This document shows positions 51,631 to 60,693 of a stretch of 64,000 nt of DNA, in pieces. The stretch is from assembly GCA_030602885.1 (NCBI GenBank), contig JAUVYV010000009.1:1-64000 (forward strand), written 5' to 3'. Made by a program: the position numbers and the translations under genes. Source of the stretch: Phycisphaerales bacterium (GTDB lineage Bacteria; Planctomycetota; Phycisphaerae; Sedimentisphaerales; Anaerobacaceae). Under the pieces are notes generated by a model that searched no databases, was not told where the DNA came from, and worked only from the letters and a program-made list of their open reading frames with translations. Numbering within the stretch: the first letter of the stretch is position 1; each line of letters starts with the position of its first letter.

Positions 51631-53718
51631 TTACTGCTCCTCAAACCCACCGAGCTCATATAAACTTGGGGTCAATTTTTCCTTTGCGTCGAAAATAAAT
51701 ATCTGCTGGTCTCCGGGGTCGGCGACCACGACGATTTTTCTTCTGCTTTTGAGTGCATCCTCGAGGGCGGTGAGCTTTTGCTCGCGTTCATAGATTTTTG
51801 GCGCCGCTGAGTGTGCCTTCAACTGGCTGGCGAACCGCTCACCCGTGGCTCGTGCCAGAGTGGTCTTTTCAAAGGCATCGCCCTGAGATTTACTGAGTAT
51901 CTCGAAGATATCGCCCTGCGCGGAGGCGAAAGCACTATCGAGCTGTCGGGCGAGCGTTTCAAGCTGTTGTTGGTCACCAGAGCTTTCGGCGATTTGGTAT
52001 TTTACGGCGAGCTCGTAGATTTCGTCGGCGTTGCCAACGGAGCCGGCGAGGGCGCTTAGTGTTCTGTTTAGCTCGGCCTCTGCTTCGAGGATGCTCGCAT
52101 GTTTTTTCTGTACCGCGCCGATTACTTTCTGATAGTCTTCGGCGACTTCCATGGGTGGATGGATACCCTGGAGACCGAGGAAGACAATTTCCACACCGAG
52201 CCCCGCCTTGTCGGCCTGCTCCTGAATTCTTTGAGTCAGGACGGTTTTTGCGGTTGCCCGGCCTGCGCCGAGCAAACTGCGTCGAATGGCTTCAGCGCTA
52301 TCGACTTCAATGGTAGAACCGGCGGCAAACTTTGCAAGCTCGCGGTAGCAGATGTCCTCGAGGCGTTTTTCGGCGCCCGGTCTGGTCTTCTTGCTCGTAT
52401 CCTGGTAGTCGCTGTAAGTGTACAAGAAGGCGTAGAGGTCATTTACTCTGTACTGAATGGGTATATTGGCTTTCAGGATGCTGACCGAAACCGCCCCTTC
52501 GGCGGCCTTTGCGACGATTTGGCCGCTGGCGACGAGGACGTCGTACTCCTCTTCGTAGTGCTGCTTTCCCCAGAGCAGCGGTTCAGGCAGGATTTGTCCT
52601 GTCTTGGGGTTTCTCCTGGGCTTGAATCCGATATAGAGGTCTTTAACCCTTTTGGTTCGGTATTTTCGCGCGATATCGATAGGCCAGGGATACTTTGCGT
52701 GTATTCCGGCCCCTACGAGCCGGACCTGGCCGTTGTGGTCTTTGGGATTTCCGAAGCGTTCGATGATTGCCTGCTCATCGGGATTGACGACTACGACGCA
52801 ACTGAGCAGGTACAGAGTCAGTGCTCCGAACAGGCACAGCGGCAGGATTGCCTTTGCGAGCAGTTTATAGAACCATGTCTGGGAGACCTTGAAGCCGAAT
52901 TGATAGTCGATTGCACCTGCGGCGGTGTGGAGTATTTCGCCGGGTTCGTTGATTATCCCGAGCAGCCGGCTGTCGAAGGCGCTTCTGCTGTACTGGCCCG
53001 CCAGGCGAGGCCTGTAGATGTCCAGAATGATATTGAGCACGGTTTCTATGCCGACGACAATAAGCAGTATTGCCAGAACATAATCGATGACTTTTATAAC
53101 GATGAAATACTCGAACTGTGCCAGCGCCAAGCCGATAGCCATCGCGAATGACAGAATGGCAGTGGCAAAAAGGAAGCTGCCGCCGGCCCGCAGGGGTTTC
53201 CATTGTATCTGGGCGGACATTCCGGTCGCGTATCTTGAGATGAGGAAACTGATAAATGCCATAGCGGTCATGCAGACCGCGCAGAGCAGGGGCTGTTTTA
53301 CCGCCTGCAAGCTTACTTGTTTGACTGTCCCCAGCAGATACAGTCCGATTGCCACCTGATAGGCAGCGACAGCAACCGAGAAGACGGGCAAGAACCACTT
53401 TTCGAGTATATCGAGGCGTCCCTGGGCGACGGCAAAGAGCTTAGCTCGCTCGCCCTGGGTTTGGAATATCGTCGAGGCGTCCCGGTCTCGCGCCAGTTGG
53501 CCCATCTCGAGCTTTTCCTGCTCGGCCAGCCCGCGCTGGTAAAACTGGATGAACAGGACCAGCCATATCAAGCCGGCCGACAGGAAGAACCAGCTCACCG
53601 CGTACACTGCGAAGAACCCACTCCACTTGCCCAGAAGTAAGGCAATGACAAAGAAGGCCACATTAACCGCCAGTGACGCTAAAGCAACCCGCTGGGCTGG
53701 TTTTGACGATATAGTCAT
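51631..53718 (-). CDS. Third SPFH protein fused to a multi-pass membrane domain
   Basis: A 695-residue protein. Residues 1-300 hold six or seven hydrophobic segments, unlike the single anchor of HflK/HflC. The last of these (LCLFGALTLYLLSCVVVV) leads directly into an SPFH domain (NPDEQAIIERFGNPKDHNG). The coiled coil and C-terminus (about 480-695) include EAEAELNRTLSALAG and a PMEVAEDYQKVIGAVQ motif as in HflK. It is therefore an HflK-like protein with an added membrane domain. It leads the hflC-hflK unit and likely joins the same complex. Confidence 0.85.
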   Translation of the reverse strand: MTISSKPAQRVALASLAVNVAFFVIALLLGKWSGFFAVYAVSWFFLSAGLIWLVLFIQFYQRGLAEQEKLEMGQLARDRDASTIFQTQGERAKLFAVAQGRLDILEKWFLPVFSVAVAAYQVAIGLYLLGTVKQVSLQAVKQPLLCAVCMTAMAFISFLISRYATGMSAQIQWKPLRAGGSFLFATAILSFAMAIGLALAQFEYFIVIKVIDYVLAILLIVVGIETVLNIILDIYRPRLAGQYSRSAFDSRLLGIINEPGEILHTAAGAIDYQFGFKVSQTWFYKLLAKAILPLCLFGALTLYLLSCVVVVNPDEQAIIERFGNPKDHNGQVRLVGAGIHAKYPWPIDIARKYRTKRVKDLYIGFKPRRNPKTGQILPEPLLWGKQHYEEEYDVLVASGQIVAKAAEGAVSVSILKANIPIQYRVNDLYAFLYTYSDYQDTSKKTRPGAEKRLEDICYRELAKFAAGSTIEVDSAEAIRRSLLGAGRATAKTVLTQRIQEQADKAGLGVEIVFLGLQGIHPPMEVAEDYQKVIGAVQKKHASILEAEAELNRTLSALAGSVGNADEIYELAVKYQIAESSGDQQQLETLARQLDSAFASAQGDIFEILSKSQGDAFEKTTLARATGERFASQLKAHSAAPKIYEREQKLTALEDALKSRRKIVVVADPGDQQIFIFDAKEKLTPSLYELGGFEEQ

Positions 53719-53947
53719 TCGTTACCCTTTGTGTTTTCCTGCGAACAAAAAGTCCCAATTTGACATAACTATATTATTCCTTAACTGTTTACAAGGTCGA
53801 AACTGTGCACTATAACAATATATCGCCGATTGGAACAGGGGCAGTTGCGAAAAAATGCAGCCGCAAACTCAAGTGCGGCCGGTCCGACGACGCTGTACAT
53901 GTCCCGACAACAGATGCCCGACAGAGCGGGTGAACTTGTGGCGAGCC

Positions 53948-54910
53948 ATGAATAGACTATTTACGATAGCGAAAAATACGTTCACAGAAACCCTTCGACA
54001 GCCGGTGTACGCGATAATCATTATCGCTGCCCTGCTTCTACTGCTCATAAGCCCATCGTTTGCGATGTTCACGATGAGCGACGACAATAAGCTCTTGCGA
54101 GAATTGGGGTTATCTACGCTGTTTCTGGCGAGTTTGTTCATCGCAATATTTTCGGCGTCCGGGGCGGTCGCCGAGGAAATTGAGAACAAAACGATTATGA
54201 CGGTTCTGAGCAAGCCGGTGCAACGTCCTATATTCGTGATTGCCAAGTTCTTAGGGGTAGCCGCAGCGGTTGTTTTGGCCCATTATATATGCACAATCGG
54301 GCTGCTTATGGCAATCAGACACGGCGTGCTGGAGAGTGTCAATGACACCCATGACTGGACGGTCTTGACCACGGCAGGGGTGGCTCTATTGTCTGCGTTT
54401 TTGCTAAGTGCTTTCTTCAACTACGCTTATGACTGGAAGTTCTCTTCGACAGCAATCCTGCTGCTGGCTTTGTTTGGCTCGTTGGGGATAGTATTCCTGG
54501 CGTTCATTGACCGCGACTGGCAGTTTGCTCCACAGAATAACGGGATAAACTCGCTTGATGTCTGGGGTTCGGTTCTGCTGCTTTTGGCTGCGCTGGTGAT
54601 TGTTGCGCTGGCAGTGGCGCTTTCCACGAGATTCAACATAGTTGTGACGCTCTCTGCCTGCATCGGGCTCTTTCTGCTCGGCCTGGTGACGGACTGGGTT
54701 TTTGGGCGATTTGCAGAGACCCACCTTTGGGCTAAAATCTGCTATTTTGCAGTGCCGAATCTGCAGGTGTTTTGGATAAGTGACGCGATTTACGAGGAAA
54801 GTCAGATTCCTGTCAGATATATTGTCATCAGTGCAACATACGCCCTGTGCTATACCGCCGGGATACTTGCGATAGCAGTGGCACTTTTCCAGCGTCGGCA
54901 GGTAGGGTGA
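53948..54910 (+). CDS. ABC-2 type transporter permease
   Basis: A 320-residue membrane protein with about six helices and the N-terminal pattern RLFTIAKNTFTETLRQPVYAIIII typical of ABC-2 permeases. The conserved cytoplasmic motif ENKTIMTVLSKPVQRPIFVIAKFLGV matches the one in the permease at 44795-46174, so the two belong to the same family. The start at 53948 is preferred to an in-frame codon at 53855, whose extra residues are basic and Cys-rich. No ATPase gene is adjacent. Confidence 0.88.
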   Translation: MNRLFTIAKNTFTETLRQPVYAIIIIAALLLLLISPSFAMFTMSDDNKLLRELGLSTLFLASLFIAIFSASGAVAEEIENKTIMTVLSKPVQRPIFVIAKFLGVAAAVVLAHYICTIGLLMAIRHGVLESVNDTHDWTVLTTAGVALLSAFLLSAFFNYAYDWKFSSTAILLLALFGSLGIVFLAFIDRDWQFAPQNNGINSLDVWGSVLLLLAALVIVALAVALSTRFNIVVTLSACIGLFLLGLVTDWVFGRFAETHLWAKICYFAVPNLQVFWISDAIYEESQIPVRYIVISATYALCYTAGILAIAVALFQRRQVG

Positions 54911-54963
54911 TCCGTATTGCGTATTGCATATCGCGTATCGCGGGGGATACCCCACTGTTTCGC

Positions 54964-55416
54964 CTATAAATCCTTCACCAGTGCGACCTCGTCGCAGTTT
55001 TCCTGTTTGGGACATCGCGCGCAGTCACTCCAGACCTTCATGGGCAAAGTATTCTTCTCAATAAGCTTAAACCTCAGCTTCTCGAAGAACTCCGGCTTCA
55101 AGGTCAGAGCGAACAAACGCGGCAGACCGAGTCGCCGGGCCTGTTCAACGGCTGCCTCAACGAGCATTTTTCCGACACCTGTGCCTTTGCTTGCCTCCGC
55201 GACGGCTAATGACTTTATCTCACCCAAATCAGACCAGACCACCTCCATCGCGCAGCAGCCAACGGCGTCGCCGTTCGATTCGACGACAAGGAAGGTCTGA
55301 AGGTTTTTGTAGATATCAGCCATCGAGCGAAACAACATCTGGTCGCGCTCCGCGTAGAAGTTCACCAGAGCGTGAATCGCCTTGACATCCGAAACTTTCG
55401 CACCACGAACTTTCAT
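54964..55416 (-). CDS. GNAT N-acetyltransferase, ArgA-like
   Basis: A 150-residue acetyltransferase of the COG1246 type related to the acetyl domain of N-acetylglutamate synthase. The acetyl-CoA site is AVAEASKGTGVGKMLVEAA (R/Q-x-x-G-x-G/A variant). The N-terminal AKVSDVKAIHALVNFYAERDQMLFRS and C-terminal KVWSDCARCPKQENCDEVAL (Cys pair) are typical of the short, ArgA-like group. The start at 55416 excludes a long upstream extension with no similarity. It may feed arginine synthesis, but no arg genes are nearby. Confidence 0.88.
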   Translation of the reverse strand: MKVRGAKVSDVKAIHALVNFYAERDQMLFRSMADIYKNLQTFLVVESNGDAVGCCAMEVVWSDLGEIKSLAVAEASKGTGVGKMLVEAAVEQARRLGLPRLFALTLKPEFFEKLRFKLIEKNTLPMKVWSDCARCPKQENCDEVALVKDL

Positions 55417-55562
55417 AGTGAGCAAGTATAACCATACTGCACGGTTGTTTCCAGAGCCTGTTCTGAGCAAAAACGAGGGATCCGAGATATGCCCTGATCT
55501 GACTGTTAAAATGTTAGGCCAAGAACCGGAGTGTGAGGACTTTGCGAATCGACATCGATACT

Positions 55563-55916
55563 CTAATAGCAGTCGTCCAAAGTCATCGGTGGGATGCGGG
55601 TGCGTAAGAACTCTATCAGCTTCGGGATATCCGCATCGGCTGCTCTCCATATCTCCTGCAAGTCCACTCCTCGATAGTGATGTACGAGCTTGTCACGCAT
55701 CCTCGCCATAGCCGACCAGGGTATGGACGCGTTTGCCTTCTTAAACTGCTCACTGAGAAGCTTGGCAACCTCACCGATAATGAGAAACTGGTGGATTATG
55801 GCCGATTGTGTCTTCGCATCCGACCTGAATTGTTCAAAACCAATATCGGCCTTAAAGCTGGCGATTTGCCTTGCCGCCTGATACATATCCACAAGCAGAG
55901 CTTTGTCACGCTGCAT
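55563..55916 (-). CDS. hepT: HepT-like HEPN toxin (DUF86)
   Basis: A 117-residue all-helical protein of the DUF86/HepT family. The RX4H motif is Arg74 to His79 in RDKLVHHYRG, with the following Tyr81 that partner MntA AMPylates in characterised systems. The helix FLIIGEVAKLLSEQF is also typical. HepT is an RNase toxin neutralised by MntA, encoded immediately upstream with an 11-base overlap. The unit is intact. Confidence 0.92.
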   Translation of the reverse strand: MQRDKALLVDMYQAARQIASFKADIGFEQFRSDAKTQSAIIHQFLIIGEVAKLLSEQFKKANASIPWSAMARMRDKLVHHYRGVDLQEIWRAADADIPKLIEFLRTRIPPMTLDDCY

Positions 55917-56220
55917 AAATCTGCCTCGCTGACTCAAGTATCCGGCGGCGACAAATGGGATTGGGATTTTCCTCTGCCGCCCTGCTGCTCACAAGGTCAA
56001 CTTCTCGGCCAAGCAGGCCCGTCAGCTCCTCTTCCATTCGATAATGGTCGAACATACTCCACCCGGCATCCGGCGCAAAAGTTACAAGCAAATCTATGTC
56101 GCTGTCGGCCCGCAATTTGCCCGATGCCGCCGAGCCGAACACCGCCAGCCGCTTTATCTTCCACCGCCGGCAAAAATCGGCTATCTGCTCGCTCGTTGCC
56201 CCTATGTTTATCGCCGTCAT
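55906..56220 (-). CDS. mntA: MntA-like nucleotidyltransferase antitoxin
   Basis: A 104-residue minimal nucleotidyltransferase. The catalytic signature is Gly29-Ser30 (VFGSAASG) with Asp41 and Asp43 in ADSDIDLLV. MntA proteins detoxify HepT by adding AMP to it. The gene overlaps hepT at its 3' end. The C-terminus (EVDLVSSRAAEENPNPICRRRI) is the usual tail. No third gene of the unit is visible. Confidence 0.92.
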   Translation of the reverse strand: MTAINIGATSEQIADFCRRWKIKRLAVFGSAASGKLRADSDIDLLVTFAPDAGWSMFDHYRMEEELTGLLGREVDLVSSRAAEENPNPICRRRILESARQIYAA

Positions 56221-56439
56221 CTTTGTTTCCTCATAATTTATACGCCTGTGGCGTACTTAGTCATTTGCCCTTATATTAACCGTTCCTATCCCGTGAGGCA
56301 AGGGCTGCAATATCCATCTTTTTCATCCTTCGCAGTAGCTTCGGCCTCAAATTCGCAGGTTTCAGTAGCGAAAAAAAGGTATCGGGTTCTTCTTTCCATT
56401 TCTGCGGATGTGGGAAACCAGTCGCTCCCTCTCGGCGTC

Positions 56440-56898
56440 TTATTGGAGTTTCTTCTCGTCGAAATCATTTTTGGAGCAAATCTCGACCTCCGCAATATTT
56501 CGGCAATAGGCCTTCGCTATTTTCAGTTTCGCCCTAAAGTTATTCATTTGTCTTATGCCCTTGTCGCTATAAACGATGAAAAGCAGGTTCGGTTTCGACT
56601 TTTGCTCGCATTTACCTACTGCATAGTCTGCAAGAATCGCAGCACCTACAAGTGCCTTCCTAACGGGGTCATTTTCCACTTCGATGATGTATCTGATAGT
56701 GCCAGTGTCGTTCTTGTCGCGTAATACGACGTCCGGTTGGTAGATGTGGGTTTCTTTGTTGGGAAGCCGGTTTTGTGCGTCTATCTCGGCGGCGACTTGG
56801 AACTTGGACGAGTAACGGCGTTTTATCTGTTCTTGGATTTTCCGATGTTCTTCTTTCATGATTTCACTCTTAATTTGAGCCTGTGTTTCAGTGTTCAT
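56440..56898 (-). CDS. PD-(D/E)XK-like protein, uncharacterised
   Basis: A 152-residue protein. After a charged helix (about 5-35) the pattern THIYQPDVVLRDKN...IRYIIEVENDP looks like the core of a PD-(D/E)XK nuclease, with Asp56 and Glu74/Glu76; the usual Lys is not clear. The C-terminal half is mixed with a LLFIVYSDKG strand. Proteins of this type are sporadic and often follow toxin-antitoxin or restriction genes, as here. Function unknown; nuclease activity is inferred. Confidence 0.55.
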   Translation of the reverse strand: MNTETQAQIKSEIMKEEHRKIQEQIKRRYSSKFQVAAEIDAQNRLPNKETHIYQPDVVLRDKNDTGTIRYIIEVENDPVRKALVGAAILADYAVGKCEQKSKPNLLFIVYSDKGIRQMNNFRAKLKIAKAYCRNIAEVEICSKNDFDEKKLQ

Positions 56899-57006
56899 AG
56901 AAAACTATGGGACGGTCTTTTTAATCACCATGTTTACCTACATTCCTTCCAACCAATGCTCCGCGATGAGCGAGAAGTCTGCAAAATTGACTTTGCCGTG
57001 GCTGGT

Positions 57007-57222
57007 TAGAACAATGGTTTCTTTTCCAGCAGCTTACGCATCCTGCGTCGCACAAGCCGGGCAAGTCTCACCGCCTCCTTTGCCTCGGACAGCCCAACCG
57101 GCTCGTAAGGACGTAGGACAGTCTCTGCCCATTTTCAATGTATGAACGGCGTTCTTCAGGTCGTTCTCGGCCTTGGCCGTCCATTCGTGCACGACGGTTA
57201 GAATCTTGTCATTGTCTGTCAT
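57007..57222 (-). pseudogene. HEPN protein remnant with internal deletion
   Basis: The first 36 codons encode a COG2250-type HEPN start (VHEWTAKAENDLKNAVHTLKM). The frame then runs into unrelated residues and stops at 57034. In another frame, the DNA from about 57100 to the stop at 57007 encodes SEAKEAVRLARLVRRRM and LLEKKPLF, which fits a HEPN C-terminus. So roughly the middle 60 residues, including the RX4-6H motif, are missing and the join is out of frame. Its start overlaps the end of the MNT gene upstream, the normal order of a HEPN/MNT pair. Confidence 0.65.
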
Positions 57223-57544
57223 AGAGGACCCGCCCTTCTCTCACAGCCGGCCACTCGATGGTGCCGACAACGTCCTTTCGCCACTCGAATTCATCCGGCG
57301 TGACGACAACCACATCTTTTGCGATGCGGAACTCGTGCAGTGCAACGCCGATTTTCACCGCCTTCTCGCGTCTTGAGCCGACCACCGGCATCACGATAAG
57401 CAGGTCAACATCGCTGTCGGGCGCAGCGTCGCCGCGGGCGTGCGAGCCGAAGAGGATTATCTTCTCGGGCCGAAACCGCTCGACGATGCGTTCAACCATC
57501 CTTTGAATCTGTTTTCGCACCTCGTTTTTCGCTACGGATACCAT
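57209..57544 (-). CDS. MNT-family nucleotidyltransferase, orphaned
   Basis: A 111-residue minimal nucleotidyltransferase. ILFGSHARGDAAPDSDVDLLIVM holds the GS and DxD motifs, and VVVVTPDEFEWRKD is typical of the larger MNT family group. ATG 57544 has aggag 5 bases upstream. It belongs to a HEPN/MNT pair different from the HepT/MntA pair 1 kb away. Its HEPN partner is broken, so the antitoxin may persist without its toxin. Confidence 0.88.
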   Translation of the reverse strand: MVSVAKNEVRKQIQRMVERIVERFRPEKIILFGSHARGDAAPDSDVDLLIVMPVVGSRREKAVKIGVALHEFRIAKDVVVVTPDEFEWRKDVVGTIEWPAVREGRVLYDRQ

Positions 57545-57559
57545 ATCTGCTCCTGACAA

Positions 57560-57868
57560 AAGACATCCAACAGCATCGCGTCCGACGGTCGTTTCACCTC
57601 ACTTTTCTTAGGATACAGCGTAGAGGGGGCGTTTGCAAGCCGAAAATACTTCTCTGCCCTGGCCCGTGCAGCGTCCGCCGAAGATGGTCAATCATTCCCC
57701 CGGAGGGATTTTCGCAGATTGTTCCCTGTTGCCGTATCTCTGAATCAAGAAAATCCCTATCTTTTTGTGCCTTTTCGTTTTTCGTCTCTTCCCTCGACTT
57801 TGTTCGGGGTAATGAAAGAATAAAAAAAACTGGAAAAAGCAGAGCGAATCGCTACAATTGCCGCAACT
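57560..57868. other. Intergenic, nothing recognised
   Basis: A 309-base gap between divergent genes (MNT on minus, dehydratase on plus). It is expected to hold both promoters, but I could not place convincing -35/-10 pairs. Confidence 0.4.
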
Positions 57869-58336
57869 ATGAGGTTCATACTGATTGACAGGATAGTTGA
57901 GTTGGACAGCGGCAGGCGGATAAAAGCGGTCAAGAGCGTCTCGCTTGCAGAGGAGTACTTAGCAGACCACTTTCCGACGTTTCCGGTTCTGCCGGGTGTG
58001 CTGCTTCTGGAAGGGCTTATTGAATCCGCATCATGGCTGGTCCGCGAGGCAGAGAGCTTTGCCCACAGTATGGTCTTGCTCGAGCAGGCCAGAAACGTAA
58101 AATACAAGTCTTTTCTTGCGCCGGGCGGACAAATAGAATACACGGTCAATGCCAGGACAATAGAAGAAAACGTCAGCAGTTTCGTCGGGGCAGGTGTCTC
58201 GGCTGGTGAGCAGATAGTAGAAGCCAAGTTTGCCCTGCGGCATTTCAACCTCGCCGACAAAGATTCGGCGATGGCTGCTGTAGATGCGCAAGTAATTGAG
58301 AATATGAAAACCAGATGGGCGTTGCTGCGGAACTGA
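57869..58336 (+). CDS. FabZ-like 3-hydroxyacyl-ACP dehydratase (first)
   Basis: A 155-residue hot-dog-fold dehydratase. The active-site pattern is ADHFPTFPVLPGVLLLEGLIE, with the FabZ His (about 34) and the Glu (about 48) both present. The strand FLAPGGQIEYTVNARTIEEN is typical. FabZ removes water from 3-hydroxyacyl-ACP. This copy lacks the usual YRFPFLLVDR start and has MRFILIDRIVELDSG instead, as in planctomycete dehydratases outside the main fatty-acid operon. It opens the five-gene cassette. Confidence 0.88.
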   Translation: MRFILIDRIVELDSGRRIKAVKSVSLAEEYLADHFPTFPVLPGVLLLEGLIESASWLVREAESFAHSMVLLEQARNVKYKSFLAPGGQIEYTVNARTIEENVSSFVGAGVSAGEQIVEAKFALRHFNLADKDSAMAAVDAQVIENMKTRWALLRN

Positions 58337-58375
58337 TAGCGACCGGCGAACGCACAAAACTAACGGAGTATTGTT

Positions 58376-58798
58376 ATGGCAGCCGATGCAGGAAGAGCAA
58401 ATATGACGATGAGTCGGGATGAGATATTCGGACAGGTTCAGGAAGTATTGGTGGATGCACTTGGCATTGACGACGACGAAGTTAGTGAAGAAGCTACTCT
58501 GATGGGAGACCTCGGAGCAGAGAGCATTGACTTTCTGGACATAGTGTTTCGGCTGGAAAAAACCTTCGGGATAAAGATACCGAGAGAAGAGCTGTTTCCT
58601 GCCGAGACGCTGATGAACAACCCTGAGTTTGTGAACAACGGCAAGCTGACAGAGAAAGGGCTGGCCGAGCTCAGGGACAAGATGTCGCACACCGACATTA
58701 GCGCGTTTGAAAGCGACCCGGATGTCAACAAGCTGGGAGACCTGTTCACGGTCAGAATGATTGTCAACTTCGTCCAGAGCAAGCTCGAGGCCGCATGA
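58376..58798 (+). CDS. Long acyl carrier protein
   Basis: A 140-residue ACP, longer than the usual 75-80. The phosphopantetheine site is Ser50 in GAESIDFLDIVFRLE (DSL replaced by ESI). Helices before and after fit the ACP fold, and a helical extension of about 40 residues follows (MSHTDISAFESDPDVNKLG). The ATG has cggag 7 bases upstream; internal starts at Met10 or Met12 are possible. It sits between two dehydratases, ahead of the ketosynthase pair, and probably carries the chain they work on. Confidence 0.88.
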   Translation: MAADAGRANMTMSRDEIFGQVQEVLVDALGIDDDEVSEEATLMGDLGAESIDFLDIVFRLEKTFGIKIPREELFPAETLMNNPEFVNNGKLTEKGLAELRDKMSHTDISAFESDPDVNKLGDLFTVRMIVNFVQSKLEAA

Positions 58799-58873
58799 AG
58801 ACGAGGAATTGTTTCAGCACGTTATCGGCAGGTACTTTAAGGGGCCTGCCGACAATTTTATAATGGCATAGCA

Positions 58874-59353
<480 letters not shown>

Positions 59354-59364
59354 GAGGCAAATCG

Positions 59365-60681
59365 GTGGAATCGGCCCGCATTGTGATTACCGGTCTTGGT
59401 GCTGTCAGCCCTTTGGGACTGAACGCCGCCGACATGTGGTCGGGCCTCTGCGCTGCTACAAGCGGCATAGGAACGATCACATCGTTCGACCCGGCAAAAT
59501 TCCCCTGCAAGCTGGCCGGCGAGGTCACGGAGTACAAGATTCGCGACTATGTACCGAAGTCTCTGCGCAAATCGACAAAGCTGATGAGCAAAAACATTGA
59601 GCTTGCGATAATTGCTGCCGCCGAGGCGCTCGGTGACAGCGGACTGGTGACAAAGGGGATAGACCCGGACAATGTCAGCGTTGACCCGACCCGGATGGCT
59701 ATTAACCTTGGTGCGGGCCTGATAAGCTGTGATGTGGAGGAGATAGCCCCTGCCGTAGCGCACAGCGTGACCGACGGCCAATTCGATATCCACAAATGGG
59801 GCAAAGAGGGGCTTGGACTGGTCACGCCGTTGTGGCTGCTCAAGTACCTGCCGAATATGCTCGCCTGTCACATCGGTATCATTCACGACATACAGGGGCC
59901 CAGCAATACCATAACCAGTGCCGAGGCCTCGGCGCTGGTGGCTATAGCGGAAGCTGCGGAGGTTATCGAGCGAGGCGATAGTGACATCGCCCTGGCCGGC
60001 GGCGCCGAAGCGAAGGTGCACCCGATTATTTTGCTGCGTCAGATATTGCTGCGAAGGGCCACCACTGAGAACAACGACGAGCCGCAGCGGGCGTGCAGGC
60101 CGTTCGATGCCGATGCGAAGGGCTCGGTCTTCGGCGACGGTGCGGGGATAGTCGTTTTGGAGAGTCTTCAGAACGCACGGAATCGAGACGCGAGGATTTA
60201 CGCCGAGATTGCCGGTACAGCCCAGAGCATAAGTATAAATCCGCAATACGAGCGCCTGGAGCCGGACGGCAGAGGTGTTCAGATAGCAGTCACCAAGGCA
60301 CTGTGCGATGCGCAGATAGAGCCCGACGAGCTTGATTTGATAATCCCGCATGGGACCGGGATACCGCAGGACGATATGGCTGAGGCAAAAGGTATCGAGG
60401 CAGCCCTTGGCCAGGCGGTGGCTGATGTTCCCGTCTGGCCGACCAAGAGCATGCTCAGCACCACCGGTGCTGCCTGCGGCGGGCTCGATGTCGTCGCTGC
60501 GGTCTGCGCAATGAGAGACGGCGTGATACCGGCCGCAAAAAACTGCGATAATAAAATTGGTGGTTGCAACCTGAATATAGTCACTGAATCGCAGAAAAAA
60601 GATATCAGTTATGTTTTGTGTTTCAGCTATACCTACGGCGGCCAGACCGCTGCGGTCGTGCTAAAGAAGATCGAGGATTAA
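59365..60681 (+). CDS. Ketosynthase-like chain-length factor (KS-beta)
   Basis: A 438-residue FabF-fold protein that has lost key catalytic residues. Where ketosynthases have TACAxG, this has TSAEAS, so the nucleophile Cys is Glu187. The first His is kept (His329 in IPHGTG) but the second, in KxxxGH, reads KSMLSTTG, with Thr366 at the His position. In type II polyketide and aryl-polyene systems such inactive partners (with Gln for Cys) are chain-length factors that pair with an active ketosynthase. The next gene encodes one. GTG start with aggagg upstream. Confidence 0.82.
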   Translation: MESARIVITGLGAVSPLGLNAADMWSGLCAATSGIGTITSFDPAKFPCKLAGEVTEYKIRDYVPKSLRKSTKLMSKNIELAIIAAAEALGDSGLVTKGIDPDNVSVDPTRMAINLGAGLISCDVEEIAPAVAHSVTDGQFDIHKWGKEGLGLVTPLWLLKYLPNMLACHIGIIHDIQGPSNTITSAEASALVAIAEAAEVIERGDSDIALAGGAEAKVHPIILLRQILLRRATTENNDEPQRACRPFDADAKGSVFGDGAGIVVLESLQNARNRDARIYAEIAGTAQSISINPQYERLEPDGRGVQIAVTKALCDAQIEPDELDLIIPHGTGIPQDDMAEAKGIEAALGQAVADVPVWPTKSMLSTTGAACGGLDVVAAVCAMRDGVIPAAKNCDNKIGGCNLNIVTESQKKDISYVLCFSYTYGGQTAAVVLKKIED

Positions 60682-60693
60682 ACGGTAGGAGCG

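Noticed and set aside
53760-53788. ttgaca upstream of the ABC permease as a promoter
   Set aside because: At 16-18 bases spacing no acceptable -10 box follows.
56286-56495. 69-residue minus-strand frame after the PD-(D/E)XK-like gene
   Set aside because: It overlaps that gene's 3' end in another frame, has no ribosome-binding site and no recognised family.
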